From: Acidicapsa ligni
GTDB lineage: Bacteria; Acidobacteriota; Terriglobia; Terriglobales; Acidobacteriaceae
NCBI RefSeq assembly: GCF_025685655.1
Contig: NZ_JAGSYG010000002.1
Span: 124,001-188,000, forward strand
Direction of reading: 5' to 3'
DNA length: 64,000 nucleotides
The notes under the pieces: generated by a model
Database searches by the model: none
What the model saw: the letters and a program-made list of their open reading frames with translations, nothing else
Told to the model about the DNA's origin: nothing
In this document: in pieces, positions 51,379-60,347 of the stretch
Layout of the letters: each line of letters begins with the position of its first letter
Numbering within the stretch: position 1 is the stretch's first letter
Position numbers and translations under genes: made by a program

Positions 51379-52629
51379 CTATTCGTAGCGGAGCGCTTCG
51401 GCAGGCAGGATTTTTGCTGCAGCGGATGACGGATAGAGCGTTGCCAGCAGCGCTACTCCGATTGAAACTATCGCTACGAGTACGCCATCTTTCCAATCGG
51501 GGGCGAAGGGCAGCGTGTCGATGTTGAACACTGCCGATGAGAGATGGACGAAGTGATAATGCGCGCCAGCCCAGGAGGCCAGATAGCCCAGCGTCAATCC
51601 GATGGCTGTGCCTGTCAGGCTGATCAATAGGCCTTGTAGCAGAAAGATTCGCCGCACCTGCCCGGGCAGCACGCCAAAGCTCATCAGTACCGCGATGTCA
51701 CGGCTCTTCTCCATCACCGTCATGGTGAGCGCAATGAGGATATTCAACGCGGCTACCATGACGATCAGTCCGATGATGATGAAGGTTACGATTTTTTCCA
51801 GCGCGAGTGCGTGAAAGAGTTCGTGATTTTCGTCCATCCAGTTGGTGGATAAATAGCCTTTGCCTGCGGCTTGTTGAATCTCTGTGCCACGTGCCTCGGC
51901 TTGATAAAGATCGTCGATTTTAAAGCTGATGATCGAGATCAGATCCGGCTCACTGAAGAGCCGCTGAGAATCGGTGAGACGCATGAACGCTACGGCCGCG
52001 TCGTACTGGTAGAAGCCGGAATGGAAGATGCCTACGACGCGAAAGTGTCTCCATTGCGGCACCAGTCCGAGTGGGGTCAGTTCCCCCTGCGGACTGGTGA
52101 CGAGCACAGAGTCTCCGACCGAAACGCCTGCGGTGTCGGCGAGATCGCTTCCAAGTACGATGGGAGGAACTGCGGCATCGACGGGGGCTTCCGTTTCCTG
52201 ACTGGGAGCTAGTTCACTCGCCGAACCCTTGTTTATCTTCTCAAGCAGGTCGCTGACTTTGCTTTCCTGCGAGGGGATGATTCCTTTGATTAAAGCGAAG
52301 CCGGCATGGGTTCCATTGGAGACGAGTACCTCTCCGTAGAGGGCTGGTGCGGCAGCTGTTACATGCGGCAGGCTGCTAAGGCGTTCGACCAGTGGACGCC
52401 AGTTCTTGATACCGTCGCCCTTTACGCGAATGAGACTCACATGCGCTGAACTGCCGAGCAGCCTGTCCTGCAGATCGCGGCGCATGCCGTTGGTGATGGC
52501 CAGGGCAATCACCAATGCGGCTACTCCGGCGGCCACTCCCGTCACGGAGATGATCGTGACAATTCCGGCCACAGCCTGGCGTCGCTTCGCGCGCAGGTAG
52601 CGTATCGCCAGAAAGAGTTCAAATCCCAT
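51379..52629 (-). CDS. LolC/LolE-type ABC permease
   Basis: 416 residues. MGFELFLAIRYLRAKRRQAVAGIVTIISVTGVAAGVAALVIALA is the first membrane helix of the LolC/E family, followed by a MacB-like periplasmic domain (LISIISFKIDDLYQAEARG), then three helices around KSRDIAVLMSFGVLPGQVRRIF and LTGTAIGLTLGYLASW. It should extract lipoproteins from the inner membrane together with a LolD ATPase, not found in the window. 8 bp past the propeller gene, so likely co-transcribed. Confidence 0.9.
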   Translation of the reverse strand: MGFELFLAIRYLRAKRRQAVAGIVTIISVTGVAAGVAALVIALAITNGMRRDLQDRLLGSSAHVSLIRVKGDGIKNWRPLVERLSSLPHVTAAAPALYGEVLVSNGTHAGFALIKGIIPSQESKVSDLLEKINKGSASELAPSQETEAPVDAAVPPIVLGSDLADTAGVSVGDSVLVTSPQGELTPLGLVPQWRHFRVVGIFHSGFYQYDAAVAFMRLTDSQRLFSEPDLISIISFKIDDLYQAEARGTEIQQAAGKGYLSTNWMDENHELFHALALEKIVTFIIIGLIVMVAALNILIALTMTVMEKSRDIAVLMSFGVLPGQVRRIFLLQGLLISLTGTAIGLTLGYLASWAGAHYHFVHLSSAVFNIDTLPFAPDWKDGVLVAIVSIGVALLATLYPSSAAAKILPAEALRYE

Positions 52630-52637
52630 GAGCGAAC

Positions 52638-55025
52638 CTATCTCTCTCCTGTTGTGGATGAAGCGGGAACAACTACTTTGGCAGCGCCGCTATTGTCATA
52701 ACGATCGTAAACTCGCACGGCTACCAGGTGCTCTGCCTGCGGTGTCGATTCGTCATTTGCCTGTCCACGCGAAGGCAGTGGGGCGGTGAAGGAATAATGC
52801 TCTTCGCTGGAGTCGGAGAGTTCACCAACCGGCTCGATGTACTGCCAGGGTCCGCCGTCGAGGGAGTACTCCGCGTGGCTGATTGGCGACGTGGCATCTT
52901 TGCCATCGAAGCTCACCGAAATCGCCTGAGCGCAGGTACCTGGCTTGCAATTCGCATTGACCGCGGCAGAGGCTTTGAGGCTGCTGATTACAGGGGCAGT
53001 CGTGTCGAGTTCAAAGCGTTCGCTGGTGAGTTCTCCCTTTAACGCATCGCCCGGTGTATGGGATGGAGCATCGCTGGCTACGACCTTGATCTCGTAACCG
53101 CCATCGGGAATCGCAGAGCCATCAAAGCTGTAGACCTTGTCGGTAAGATCTTTCTTCAGCAAACGCCATACATGCTCGCCGTCGCCGCGAAGATAGAGCG
53201 TGTAGCGCAGATCGTCGCTGTCATCATCATGCGCGGCCCAGCGCACGGTTACGGCTGAGCGATCCTTTTGCGCCTGGATCGGAGCGACGCCGTTGGCTGT
53301 GCCTGTGTCAAAGGTTGAGACGGCCGCTTGCCCCGGATTTGGAAAGGCAATTGTCACCGTCGGTGGCTGTCCTGATTGCATCTGCTGTGCGGTCACCCGC
53401 GCGCCTGGAACGACGACGACATCGTCCACCGAGGGAGCTGAGTTTACCGGCAGATAGTTGATCCCGATACCACCAATGAGTCCCTGGTCGCCGAGCACGA
53501 CTTTCCATTGCAGATAGCGCCCAATCGGCGAAACGATTTTGCCGTCGGCAACAGGCTGCCAGTCGCTCCAGCCCCAGTCTTTCTGGTTGCGTACGGGCTG
53601 TTCGACGTTTCCGGATCGAGTCCAGATCTGGAAGCCGTGCGAGCCGGGTTCTGTCTCCACGCGGCCCCAGCGGGCTGTTGCACCAGCGTCGAGAACGTCG
53701 CTGGCGTAGGCGTGTTCATCGCTCTTTTCGGAGGTGACAGCGTGATCTGAAAGGCGGTAAAGTTTGCCGGTATTGGCTGTGCCTATCAGCCATCCATTCT
53801 CTTGCTGCAGCATTGAGACAGCCTGCAAAGCGTCGAGGTGGGCCACGTCACTGAAGCTTCCGTCGGAATGGATGTTGAGAATGCGGCCGCGATTTCCGGT
53901 CAACACTGTCAGGCCATCCGGTGTAGCTGCCAACTGGTAGACGACCTCCTCTTTGCCGGACCATAACTTCTTGGGAGCGGCATTCGGAGTCAGAGCATAA
54001 ATCTCCGTGCCGTCCGGTAGCGCGGCACTGGCATTGGCGGCCTGCACCGAGCCTGGCTGCAGGAAGTTGATGGTAATGCCGATGCCGCCGCTTTGTACGG
54101 GCAGAGCAGACAGAGGATTATGGCTCTTGTCTCCTACATCTGCCGAGTAGATCGTGCCGTCCGCGCCTACGGCAAGAGCCGTGATTTCACGCCGTGGGGC
54201 GCTGAACAGCACATAGCCCTTGCCGTTCGGATCGATGCGATAGACAAGCCCGGAGCCGTCTGAACCGGCGAGAAGGTTTCCCGATTTGTCCCATGTGAGT
54301 ACGCGAATATGCTGCTCGTCGCTCTTGAAGAACAGCTCAGGCTTTGCGCCGGTCTGCTTTACATCCAGACGATAAATCGCCGCGGGACCACCGGTAGCGA
54401 TGTACAGACGTCCGGCAGAATCAAAGGTCATATCCCAGATGTAGTGGGATTTGTTTGCCTGTTTTTCGGCATCGGGCTTGCTGTTCTTTTCGTCGTCCAT
54501 CTTTGCCAGATCGAAGACGACCTCGGCATTGGATTCATCCAATTTCGCAGGGGCATCCGGGCGAATCCGATAGACTTTCCCGTCGGGGAGAGTCGCTGCA
54601 TAGAGCGATCCATCCGGACCGGTGCGCAATACCTGAACAGCGACGGCCTTGCTTTCAAAGAGAGTGGTTGTCTTACCGTCTTTTTCAACACGCTGGATGG
54701 TGGCCGGAGAGCCGGTGGCCAGATAGATTGTGCCGGCCTTATTCGCCGCGACTGACCAGACAAAGGTGGCCTGCGTCGTCACGACCTCGGCTGCAACCGG
54801 TCCTCTGCGCAGTTTGCCGTTGCTGGTGATTTCCACACCCTGCGGCGTGCCTTTTTCAAACTCGTCTAACTTGGATTGGGTCCAAAGCCGCGTTCCCTGG
54901 GCAGAGGCTGGAAGCAGGGCAGGGGCGAGCATCAGGAGAAAGGCTGCGGCAGGCAGTGTGGACAAAAAACTGCGAGAGACAAGGCCGCAAAAACGGAAGG
55001 GACGCGAGGCGCAGGACTGATTCAT
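52638..55025 (-). CDS. Secreted beta-propeller protein with Ig-like end
   Basis: 795 residues from the ATG at 55025; the open frame to 55187 only crosses the 6-nt repeat and is Val-rich noise. Signal peptide ends LLPASA. Blades appear as LYAATLPDGKVYRIRPD, LYIATGGPAAIYRLDV, LLAGSDGSGLVYRIDPNGKGYVLF and TIYSADVG, giving a six- or seven-bladed propeller. Residues 560-790 hold fibronectin-like beta sandwiches (VTVRWAAHDDDSDDLRYTLYLRGDG). No catalytic residues identified. Probably an envelope or extracellular protein. Confidence 0.8.
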   Translation of the reverse strand: MNQSCASRPFRFCGLVSRSFLSTLPAAAFLLMLAPALLPASAQGTRLWTQSKLDEFEKGTPQGVEITSNGKLRRGPVAAEVVTTQATFVWSVAANKAGTIYLATGSPATIQRVEKDGKTTTLFESKAVAVQVLRTGPDGSLYAATLPDGKVYRIRPDAPAKLDESNAEVVFDLAKMDDEKNSKPDAEKQANKSHYIWDMTFDSAGRLYIATGGPAAIYRLDVKQTGAKPELFFKSDEQHIRVLTWDKSGNLLAGSDGSGLVYRIDPNGKGYVLFSAPRREITALAVGADGTIYSADVGDKSHNPLSALPVQSGGIGITINFLQPGSVQAANASAALPDGTEIYALTPNAAPKKLWSGKEEVVYQLAATPDGLTVLTGNRGRILNIHSDGSFSDVAHLDALQAVSMLQQENGWLIGTANTGKLYRLSDHAVTSEKSDEHAYASDVLDAGATARWGRVETEPGSHGFQIWTRSGNVEQPVRNQKDWGWSDWQPVADGKIVSPIGRYLQWKVVLGDQGLIGGIGINYLPVNSAPSVDDVVVVPGARVTAQQMQSGQPPTVTIAFPNPGQAAVSTFDTGTANGVAPIQAQKDRSAVTVRWAAHDDDSDDLRYTLYLRGDGEHVWRLLKKDLTDKVYSFDGSAIPDGGYEIKVVASDAPSHTPGDALKGELTSERFELDTTAPVISSLKASAAVNANCKPGTCAQAISVSFDGKDATSPISHAEYSLDGGPWQYIEPVGELSDSSEEHYSFTAPLPSRGQANDESTPQAEHLVAVRVYDRYDNSGAAKVVVPASSTTGER

Positions 55026-55061
55026 TCTGTCGCTGAGTTTACTAGAGTTGATGCCGGTCGA

Positions 55062-55155
55062 GAGCGGGAGTGCCCTCGTCGCAGCCGTGACCACAGCAGT
55101 GACCACGACTGCGACCACGACAAAGACCACATCTGCGACTGCCCTCGAAGACAGG
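55062..55155. repeat. Intergenic hexamer-periodic repeat, GACCAC type
   Basis: A run of 6-nt units rich in GACCAC, GACTGC and GACAAA over about 70 bp, between the start of the propeller gene and the stop of the S55 gene. Same period and position type as the copies at 19863 and 50495, though without the ATTCCCTTCGGGAAT block. Confidence 0.55.
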
Positions 55156-55158
55156 AAT

Positions 55159-57078
55159 TTAGCGCAGACCGCCTCCGGCCTCCACATGCAGCGTGACTAT
55201 TTGCTGCCCGTTCAGAACGCCGCCTATGGGTGCTTCGGCTGCGACGAAGATTGACTCGCCATGAAGCTCCACATCCTGGCCGCTATGTTCGGCCTCCATC
55301 GAATTGGCCATTGAGAGCGGCAGGCTTTCCAACGTCTGCCCTTCTACGGAGGCTTGCGACTCGGGCAGCAGCAGGGCTGCGTATAGATGAGCCGCGTCAT
55401 GCAGGCTATGCAGCCGTGCCGATGCGGCTTCGAGGCTTGCCGGATGCCCTGCGGATCGGGTTGCATCGAGGGTGCGATCCAATGCGGCGGCACTTCCTAC
55501 CAGCAGGCGCAGAGTTCCCGGCTGCAAACGTGCAGGAATCGCAACCGACATGCGAACATTGCGGGCTGGTTTCTGCCAGGGGCGAATGGTTGCCTCAAGC
55601 TCCACTGTTCCGCCTGCGTGTACGATGCCGGAGGAAACCAGCCGTACGCTTTCCAGTTCGGTGCGTAGATCCTGCGGAATAGCCTCGATATGCAGGTTCA
55701 CGCTCTCGACCGGTTGCAGCCGAGAGGCATTCGCGTAGAGCCGCGTGAAATCATCGCCCACCGCCAGCGCTGCCGCCAGTTGCGACTGCATCGAGTCCGC
55801 TGGCGCTGCCCAGGTATTGACAGGCACGGGAGCCATGCCGCGCAGGCCAATCTCGCCGGTCACATGATAGCTGGTGCTCACTGTGCTCTGGTTGGTCTGC
55901 AGCAGGACCTGGTAAACCGAAACGAGTACTAGCGATGCCGTCATGGATGGCAGATCGGCCACCTCGATCCTGTGTTCGAGAGATCGCGCGGGCTCCTTCG
56001 GTCCTCCGTCAACGGTGATGTTTACGGGGATCATCCGCGCTTTGGCGCCGAGTTCGCCGCGAATGGCTGCTCCGCGATCTTGTGTGAATGCGCCGATGGT
56101 GCGGCCGGTATTGACGATCTTGAAGGCATTCAATGGCGAGGCAAGCGTGGCCACAACCTCGGCTGAGGTCATGGGCAGAGAAACCGGTCCTGCCTGCAAA
56201 ACCGGATGCCCGCAGGCCAGGAGCTGCTTCGGATCGATGTAGGTTACGGTGCAAGTGGCGGCGATTTCCAGATCGCCTCGCACAAGTTGCATGCTCACGG
56301 CCGATCCGGGCAGTACCGGGCCTGAGTCGTCTGTGGTGTCTGCCTGTTCTGCCGAACCTCCTGAACTTGTCGAGCCCATAGGCCCGCCGGCGGAGATGAC
56401 ATCGAGGCCAGTCCCGGCCATACGCTCTTTCCAGACGCGGATGGCTTCGGGATCAAACCCACTCATGAGCAGAGGGGTTTCCATGGCGGCGAATGTCATG
56501 CCGGTGTCTATAGCCGTAGTCGTGCCCGTGGACGCATTCGTGGTCATGCCGGAGGCAAGATTGCTATCGGTGATCTTGCCATTTACCGCAGTTTGCAGCG
56601 GGCTGCCCTGCTCGGGAATATCGCGTATTTCGAGCATCTGCTCAATCGGAGTGATGCCTGCGATGGGGTCTTTGCTGAATTGCCCGATGCGATAGGAAAG
56701 AGAGCCCAGCAATTTGCCGTCGATATAGACAGGGCTGCCGCTCATGCCCGCAACTACTCCTGTGTACTCCGGCTTGGGGCCGCGCAACCGGGCGAGGATC
56801 ATGTCCTGCCCCGGGCCGCGTCCGCCGCGAAGGACGCCCAGAATTTCTACATCCATCGGCTCCGGCACGGTTCCTTCAAAGACTGTCCACGCGACTCCCT
56901 TGAGTCCGCGATGCACCTGATTGAGTGGAAATACCGGTACGCTGGAGGGCGGTGGTCCTGCGGCGACTTGGCTGGTTTGCGTGGCTGAGCCAGTTGTCTG
57001 TGCCGTGAGGGCAACAGCAGTTGTAGTGAGAGCAACGAGAATCAGGGTGAGAGTTGTTTTCTTCTGACTATTCCACAC
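55159..57078 (-). CDS. SpoIVB-type S55 peptidase-domain protein
   Basis: About 639 residues from the GTG at 57078; the longer frame begins with TTG at 57168 and overlaps the leader of the divergent gene. A hydrophobic signal segment (TLILVALTTTAVALTAQ) precedes a domain with GVAWTVFEGTVPEPMDVEILGVLRG, MILARLRGPKPEYTGVVAGMSGSPVYIDGKLLGSLSYR, whose SGSP serine is as in SpoIVB/S55. The rest, residues 200-600, is beta-rich. Likely an exported, self-processing or binding protein of unknown role. Confidence 0.75.
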   Translation of the reverse strand: MWNSQKKTTLTLILVALTTTAVALTAQTTGSATQTSQVAAGPPPSSVPVFPLNQVHRGLKGVAWTVFEGTVPEPMDVEILGVLRGGRGPGQDMILARLRGPKPEYTGVVAGMSGSPVYIDGKLLGSLSYRIGQFSKDPIAGITPIEQMLEIRDIPEQGSPLQTAVNGKITDSNLASGMTTNASTGTTTAIDTGMTFAAMETPLLMSGFDPEAIRVWKERMAGTGLDVISAGGPMGSTSSGGSAEQADTTDDSGPVLPGSAVSMQLVRGDLEIAATCTVTYIDPKQLLACGHPVLQAGPVSLPMTSAEVVATLASPLNAFKIVNTGRTIGAFTQDRGAAIRGELGAKARMIPVNITVDGGPKEPARSLEHRIEVADLPSMTASLVLVSVYQVLLQTNQSTVSTSYHVTGEIGLRGMAPVPVNTWAAPADSMQSQLAAALAVGDDFTRLYANASRLQPVESVNLHIEAIPQDLRTELESVRLVSSGIVHAGGTVELEATIRPWQKPARNVRMSVAIPARLQPGTLRLLVGSAAALDRTLDATRSAGHPASLEAASARLHSLHDAAHLYAALLLPESQASVEGQTLESLPLSMANSMEAEHSGQDVELHGESIFVAAEAPIGGVLNGQQIVTLHVEAGGGLR

Positions 57079-57217
57079 GTCTACCAGATTAGACGCTGCA
57101 GCTCGCCCATCGCTGGTCAACGCCTGTAAAACCTGGTCCGAATTAATTTCAGTAGAATGGGTATCCAATTGTTTCGTCTGGCCGTATTCTCCTTGGTAAG
57201 TTCAAAGTGAGGTTGCG

Positions 57218-58495
57218 ATGCGTTGCACGAATCCTGGCACCGATCTCCCAAAGTGCAGTGAGTTTTCCTTCGGCTTTCTCTCTGCTTGCCCGCGTCTGAG
57301 ACGCCACGTGGCATTCAGCGCAACTCTCCTGGCGCTGGCCATTGCGGTGCCTGCAACGCATCTGCTGGCCCAGTCGCAGCAGCCCGCGCCATCGCAGCCG
57401 CCATCGCCTCAGCAATCTCAGCCGAAGACGCCGGATGTCTCGACGGACGATTCCGGCGGTCCCTCGGGAGATAACGGCTCCATCATTGTTCCGAAGAAGA
57501 AGGCGCAGACAGAGGATGTTCCGCCGCCTGCTCCTGCTGCGCCTAAACTTAAAAATCCAGAGGGGTTGCCGCCGGTTTCGTTGCGCCTGGATGTCCCCGA
57601 AGTTACCGTGGATGTGGGCGTGCTAATCGAAAAGACGCATCAGTTCGTCCCCGGATTGAAGCCTGCCAACTTCCGCGTTTATGAGGATGGCAAGGAGCAG
57701 AAGGTCATTGGATTCAAGCGCGTCGAGGCACCCATCACGGCGCTGCTCATCTGTGAGTTCGCTTCGACGAACTATCGCTTCATCTATGACATGCGCAACG
57801 CGGCCTTCTCCTTTGCACAGCAGTTGAGGCCGCAGGACTACGTTGCCATGATGACTTTTGACATGCGCACGCAGATCGTCACCGACTTCACACAGGATAA
57901 GCGCGTCCTGCTTGAGAACATCAACGCCCTGCGCATTCCCGGCTTCTCTGAACGCAATCTTTTCGACGCCATGTATGAGGGGCTCGACCGGCTTACCCGC
58001 GTCGAAGGGCAGAAATACATCATTCTGATCGCCTCCGGACGCGACACTTTTTCCAAGATCACGCTGGATAAGGTCATGGACAAGATCCGGCAAACTCCCA
58101 ATGTGACCATATTTACCGTGTCCACCGGGGCTGTCGCGCGCATCATGTCCGAAGGGCGTGGCGGTATGGGCGGCCAGATCCGCGAGATGGATTATCTGCA
58201 GGCCGACAACCAGATGCAGACCTTCTCCAAAATGACCGGCGGCATGTTCTTCGCGCCACGCTTCGTCGGCGAAATGCCGGATGATTTCAGCGCCATCAAC
58301 CAGGCAATCCGGTCGAAATATGAGCTTATCTATCATCCCCTCAACAACAAGCAGGACGGAACCTTCAGGAAGATTCAAGTCGAACTGGTCGACGATGAAG
58401 GCCACCCGCTCAAAATGCAGGACGAAAAGCACAAAGCGCTCAAGTACGACCTCATCTTCCGTAACGGCTACCACGCCAAGCAGGAAGTCGAATAG
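57218..58495 (+). CDS. VWFA-related acidobacterial secreted protein
   Basis: 425 residues, ATG with GTGAGG 7 nt upstream. A signal peptide ends LLAQS, then a Pro/Gln-rich stretch (52-130), then the VWFA-related acidobacterial domain: VDVGVLIEKTHQFVPGLKPANFRVYEDGKEQKVIGFKRVE, and a VWA core. The MIDAS position reads LLICEFASTN where a DxSxS is expected, so metal binding is doubtful. YHPLNNKQDGTFRKIQVELVD near the end is typical. Divergent from the S55 gene. Confidence 0.85.
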   Translation: MRCTNPGTDLPKCSEFSFGFLSACPRLRRHVAFSATLLALAIAVPATHLLAQSQQPAPSQPPSPQQSQPKTPDVSTDDSGGPSGDNGSIIVPKKKAQTEDVPPPAPAAPKLKNPEGLPPVSLRLDVPEVTVDVGVLIEKTHQFVPGLKPANFRVYEDGKEQKVIGFKRVEAPITALLICEFASTNYRFIYDMRNAAFSFAQQLRPQDYVAMMTFDMRTQIVTDFTQDKRVLLENINALRIPGFSERNLFDAMYEGLDRLTRVEGQKYIILIASGRDTFSKITLDKVMDKIRQTPNVTIFTVSTGAVARIMSEGRGGMGGQIREMDYLQADNQMQTFSKMTGGMFFAPRFVGEMPDDFSAINQAIRSKYELIYHPLNNKQDGTFRKIQVELVDDEGHPLKMQDEKHKALKYDLIFRNGYHAKQEVE

Positions 58496-58699
58496 GCGAT
58501 TGGATTTAGCTCTCCGGCTGCAATCGCTCTGCGACTTTTCGCACAGTTACGGCATCCAATCAGGAATAACGGGCCAGAACGCTCTTGTTTCTCTATGCCA
58601 GTTGGCAGTAAAGTAAACATAGCGTTCGAGACAAGTTTTCGATCAGTCAGGTCGGATCGGTCAGGTCTGGCGAGTTCAGTTTTAGGGAGAATCCAAAAA

Positions 58700-59083
58700 A
58701 TGGCTACCGCAATCGCAACCCCAGAAACAATCGCAGTTCCTACGGAAACCAAGGCAACTCCGCTGAACATGACGCCTTCGGCTATCGCCAAGGTACGCGA
58801 GATCATGGCTACCCAGGATCCGATCCCGGCTGGTCTTCGCGTGGGCGTTGTTGGCGGCGGCTGCTCGGGCTTCCAATACTCCATGGCTTTTGAAAATCAG
58901 AGCGGCATGATGGATAAGGTCTTCACGTACGATGGCCTGCAGGTATTCATCGACTCGACCTCGCTGATGTATCTGAACAATTGCATCGTGGACTACGTCG
59001 AGACCTTCGAAGCGGCAGGCTTCAAGTTTGAGAACCCCAACGTCAAGAGCACCTGCGGCTGCGGTTCCTCCTTCAGCGTCTAA
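58700..59083 (+). CDS. A-type iron-sulfur carrier (ErpA/IscA/HesB)
   Basis: 127 residues from the ATG at 58700 with GGGAG 9 nt upstream; upstream frame to 58595 rejected. LNMTPSAIAKVREIMATQ, LRVGVVGGGCSGFQYSMAF and the terminal CGCGSSF give the three Cys that hold the cluster. It passes [Fe-S] clusters to target proteins. The N-terminal 23 residues (TAIATPETIAVPTETKA) are an extension beyond the usual family start. A 16-bp-arm terminator follows directly. Confidence 0.93.
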   Translation: MATAIATPETIAVPTETKATPLNMTPSAIAKVREIMATQDPIPAGLRVGVVGGGCSGFQYSMAFENQSGMMDKVFTYDGLQVFIDSTSLMYLNNCIVDYVETFEAAGFKFENPNVKSTCGCGSSFSV

Positions 59084-59100
59084 GTTTCTTCCTCCAGAAC

Positions 59101-59137
59101 AAAAGGAAAGGCTGCCGTGATGGCAGCCTTTCCTTTT
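59101..59137. terminator. Strong bidirectional terminator
   Basis: AAAAGGAAAGGCTGCC / GGCAGCCTTTCCTTTT: 16-bp perfect arms around GTGAT, ending in T runs in both directions, between the stop codons of the convergent Fe-S carrier and pseudopilin genes. Confidence 0.9.
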
Positions 59138-59156
59138 GCCTGAAAACGCCTGTTGC

Positions 59157-60290
59157 CTATTGCTGCTGTTGCGGTGAGGGCGGCGGCTGGGGCTGGGGAG
59201 AACTTCCGCCGAAAGAGCTGCTTCCGCTTCCGCTGCTGCCATTGCCAAAGCTGTTTCCAAAGCTATTGCTGCTACCGTTACTGCCCCCGAAGCTGCTGCC
59301 GTTGCTGTTCCCGAAGCCGCTGCTGTTGCTGCCGCCAAAGGAGCTTGTCCCGCCGTTGCCGGCAGCGCCCATCGACTGCCCAACAGCGCCGCCGCCACCC
59401 ATCATCATGGCCTGCTCGCTCTGCGGATCGTAGGTGAACTCCCACTCGTTGAAATGCTTCTTCTTCTTGTATTCCAGAATCGTTGCCTTGGGGCTGGTGC
59501 TTTCCACGCCTACAATACCTCCGCCACCAAAGGTCTGCCCGCTTCCGCCGGAGCTGCCAAAAGTCGAGGCAGTGTTGCTGCCCAGGCTGTTGCTCGTCGA
59601 TCCGGAATCCGTGCCCGTTCCGCTGGACGACCCACCGTTCGTACCCGATGAGGAGTTCGTTCCCGAAGAACTGCTGGGCAGGGAACTGCCGCCAAAGGTC
59701 ATTCCTCCGCTGGAACTGCCTCCCGAAGAGCTGCCTCCAAAAGAACTGCCGCCGCTTGAGCTGCTGCCGTACGAACTGCTGCCGAATGCGGAGCTGACAC
59801 TCTGGCCCGCGCCTCCGGGACCGACCCCCGCCAGAGTTCCGCTGCTGATTCCGGCGAGCGGCTGCCCAAAAAATCCCATAGCCATGGGAGTTTTATTCTC
59901 ACCGAAGTGGATGAGATGCCACTCGTCTTTGCCGGTCATCGGATCTTTGTAGCGTTTGCGCAGGAATCGAATCTCGCTCGTCTTTTCGAGTGCATCCATA
60001 TTCGGCGGATAGGCATTGAACTTGCGGTAATAGAGCTGGATGGCGCGCCGATACTGCTTGCCCCGGTGCATCAGTTCGATCTCGCGGTCGCGCTGGATAT
60101 CCGCGGCAACTTTGGGGGCAGCAATCGCCAATGTAATGAGCAGGATAGCCATCAAAAACAGCACCGCGATCAGGATGTAGCCTTCTTCCCCAGCCGCCGG
60201 GCGAGAGCCCACCCGGGCTGCCACAGTGCGGCATTTTCGCAGGTCTTTTGCGCCCTGCTGGCCCTTCGCGGTTTGGAGGTTGATCGCCAT
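59157..60290 (-). CDS. Pseudopilin with long Ser/Gly-rich tail
   Basis: 377 residues. A prepilin-like N-terminus (EEGYILIAVLFLMAILLITLAIAAPKVA) whose +5 residue is Ala instead of the usual Glu, then REIELMHRGKQYRRAIQLYYRKFNAYPPNMDALEKT, as in GspG-like pseudopilins. Residues 165-245 and 300-365 are almost pure Ser, Gly, Asn, Phe in GSSFGG-like units, separated by a conserved-looking block (TILEYKKKKHFNEWEFTYDPQSEQ). Ends in PQPQPPPSPQQQQ. Last gene of the pil operon; its product would join a type IV pilus or type II secretion pseudopilus. Confidence 0.8.
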   Translation of the reverse strand: MAINLQTAKGQQGAKDLRKCRTVAARVGSRPAAGEEGYILIAVLFLMAILLITLAIAAPKVAADIQRDREIELMHRGKQYRRAIQLYYRKFNAYPPNMDALEKTSEIRFLRKRYKDPMTGKDEWHLIHFGENKTPMAMGFFGQPLAGISSGTLAGVGPGGAGQSVSSAFGSSSYGSSSSGGSSFGGSSSGGSSSGGMTFGGSSLPSSSSGTNSSSGTNGGSSSGTGTDSGSTSNSLGSNTASTFGSSGGSGQTFGGGGIVGVESTSPKATILEYKKKKHFNEWEFTYDPQSEQAMMMGGGGAVGQSMGAAGNGGTSSFGGSNSSGFGNSNGSSFGGSNGSSNSFGNSFGNGSSGSGSSSFGGSSPQPQPPPSPQQQQ

Positions 60291-60347
60291 AATATCCGTT
60301 ACTTGTTTGGACTCATCGGCAGCAATCCCGGTGAGCGGCTAATGAAC

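Noticed and set aside
55026-55187. N-terminal extension of the propeller protein
   Set aside because: It translates the GACCAC repeat into a Val-rich stretch; the signal peptide starts at 55025.
57623-58474. 283-codon open frame antisense to the VWFA gene
   Set aside because: It lies entirely opposite a recognised gene, has no ribosome binding site and no protein-like pattern; a by-product of codon use.
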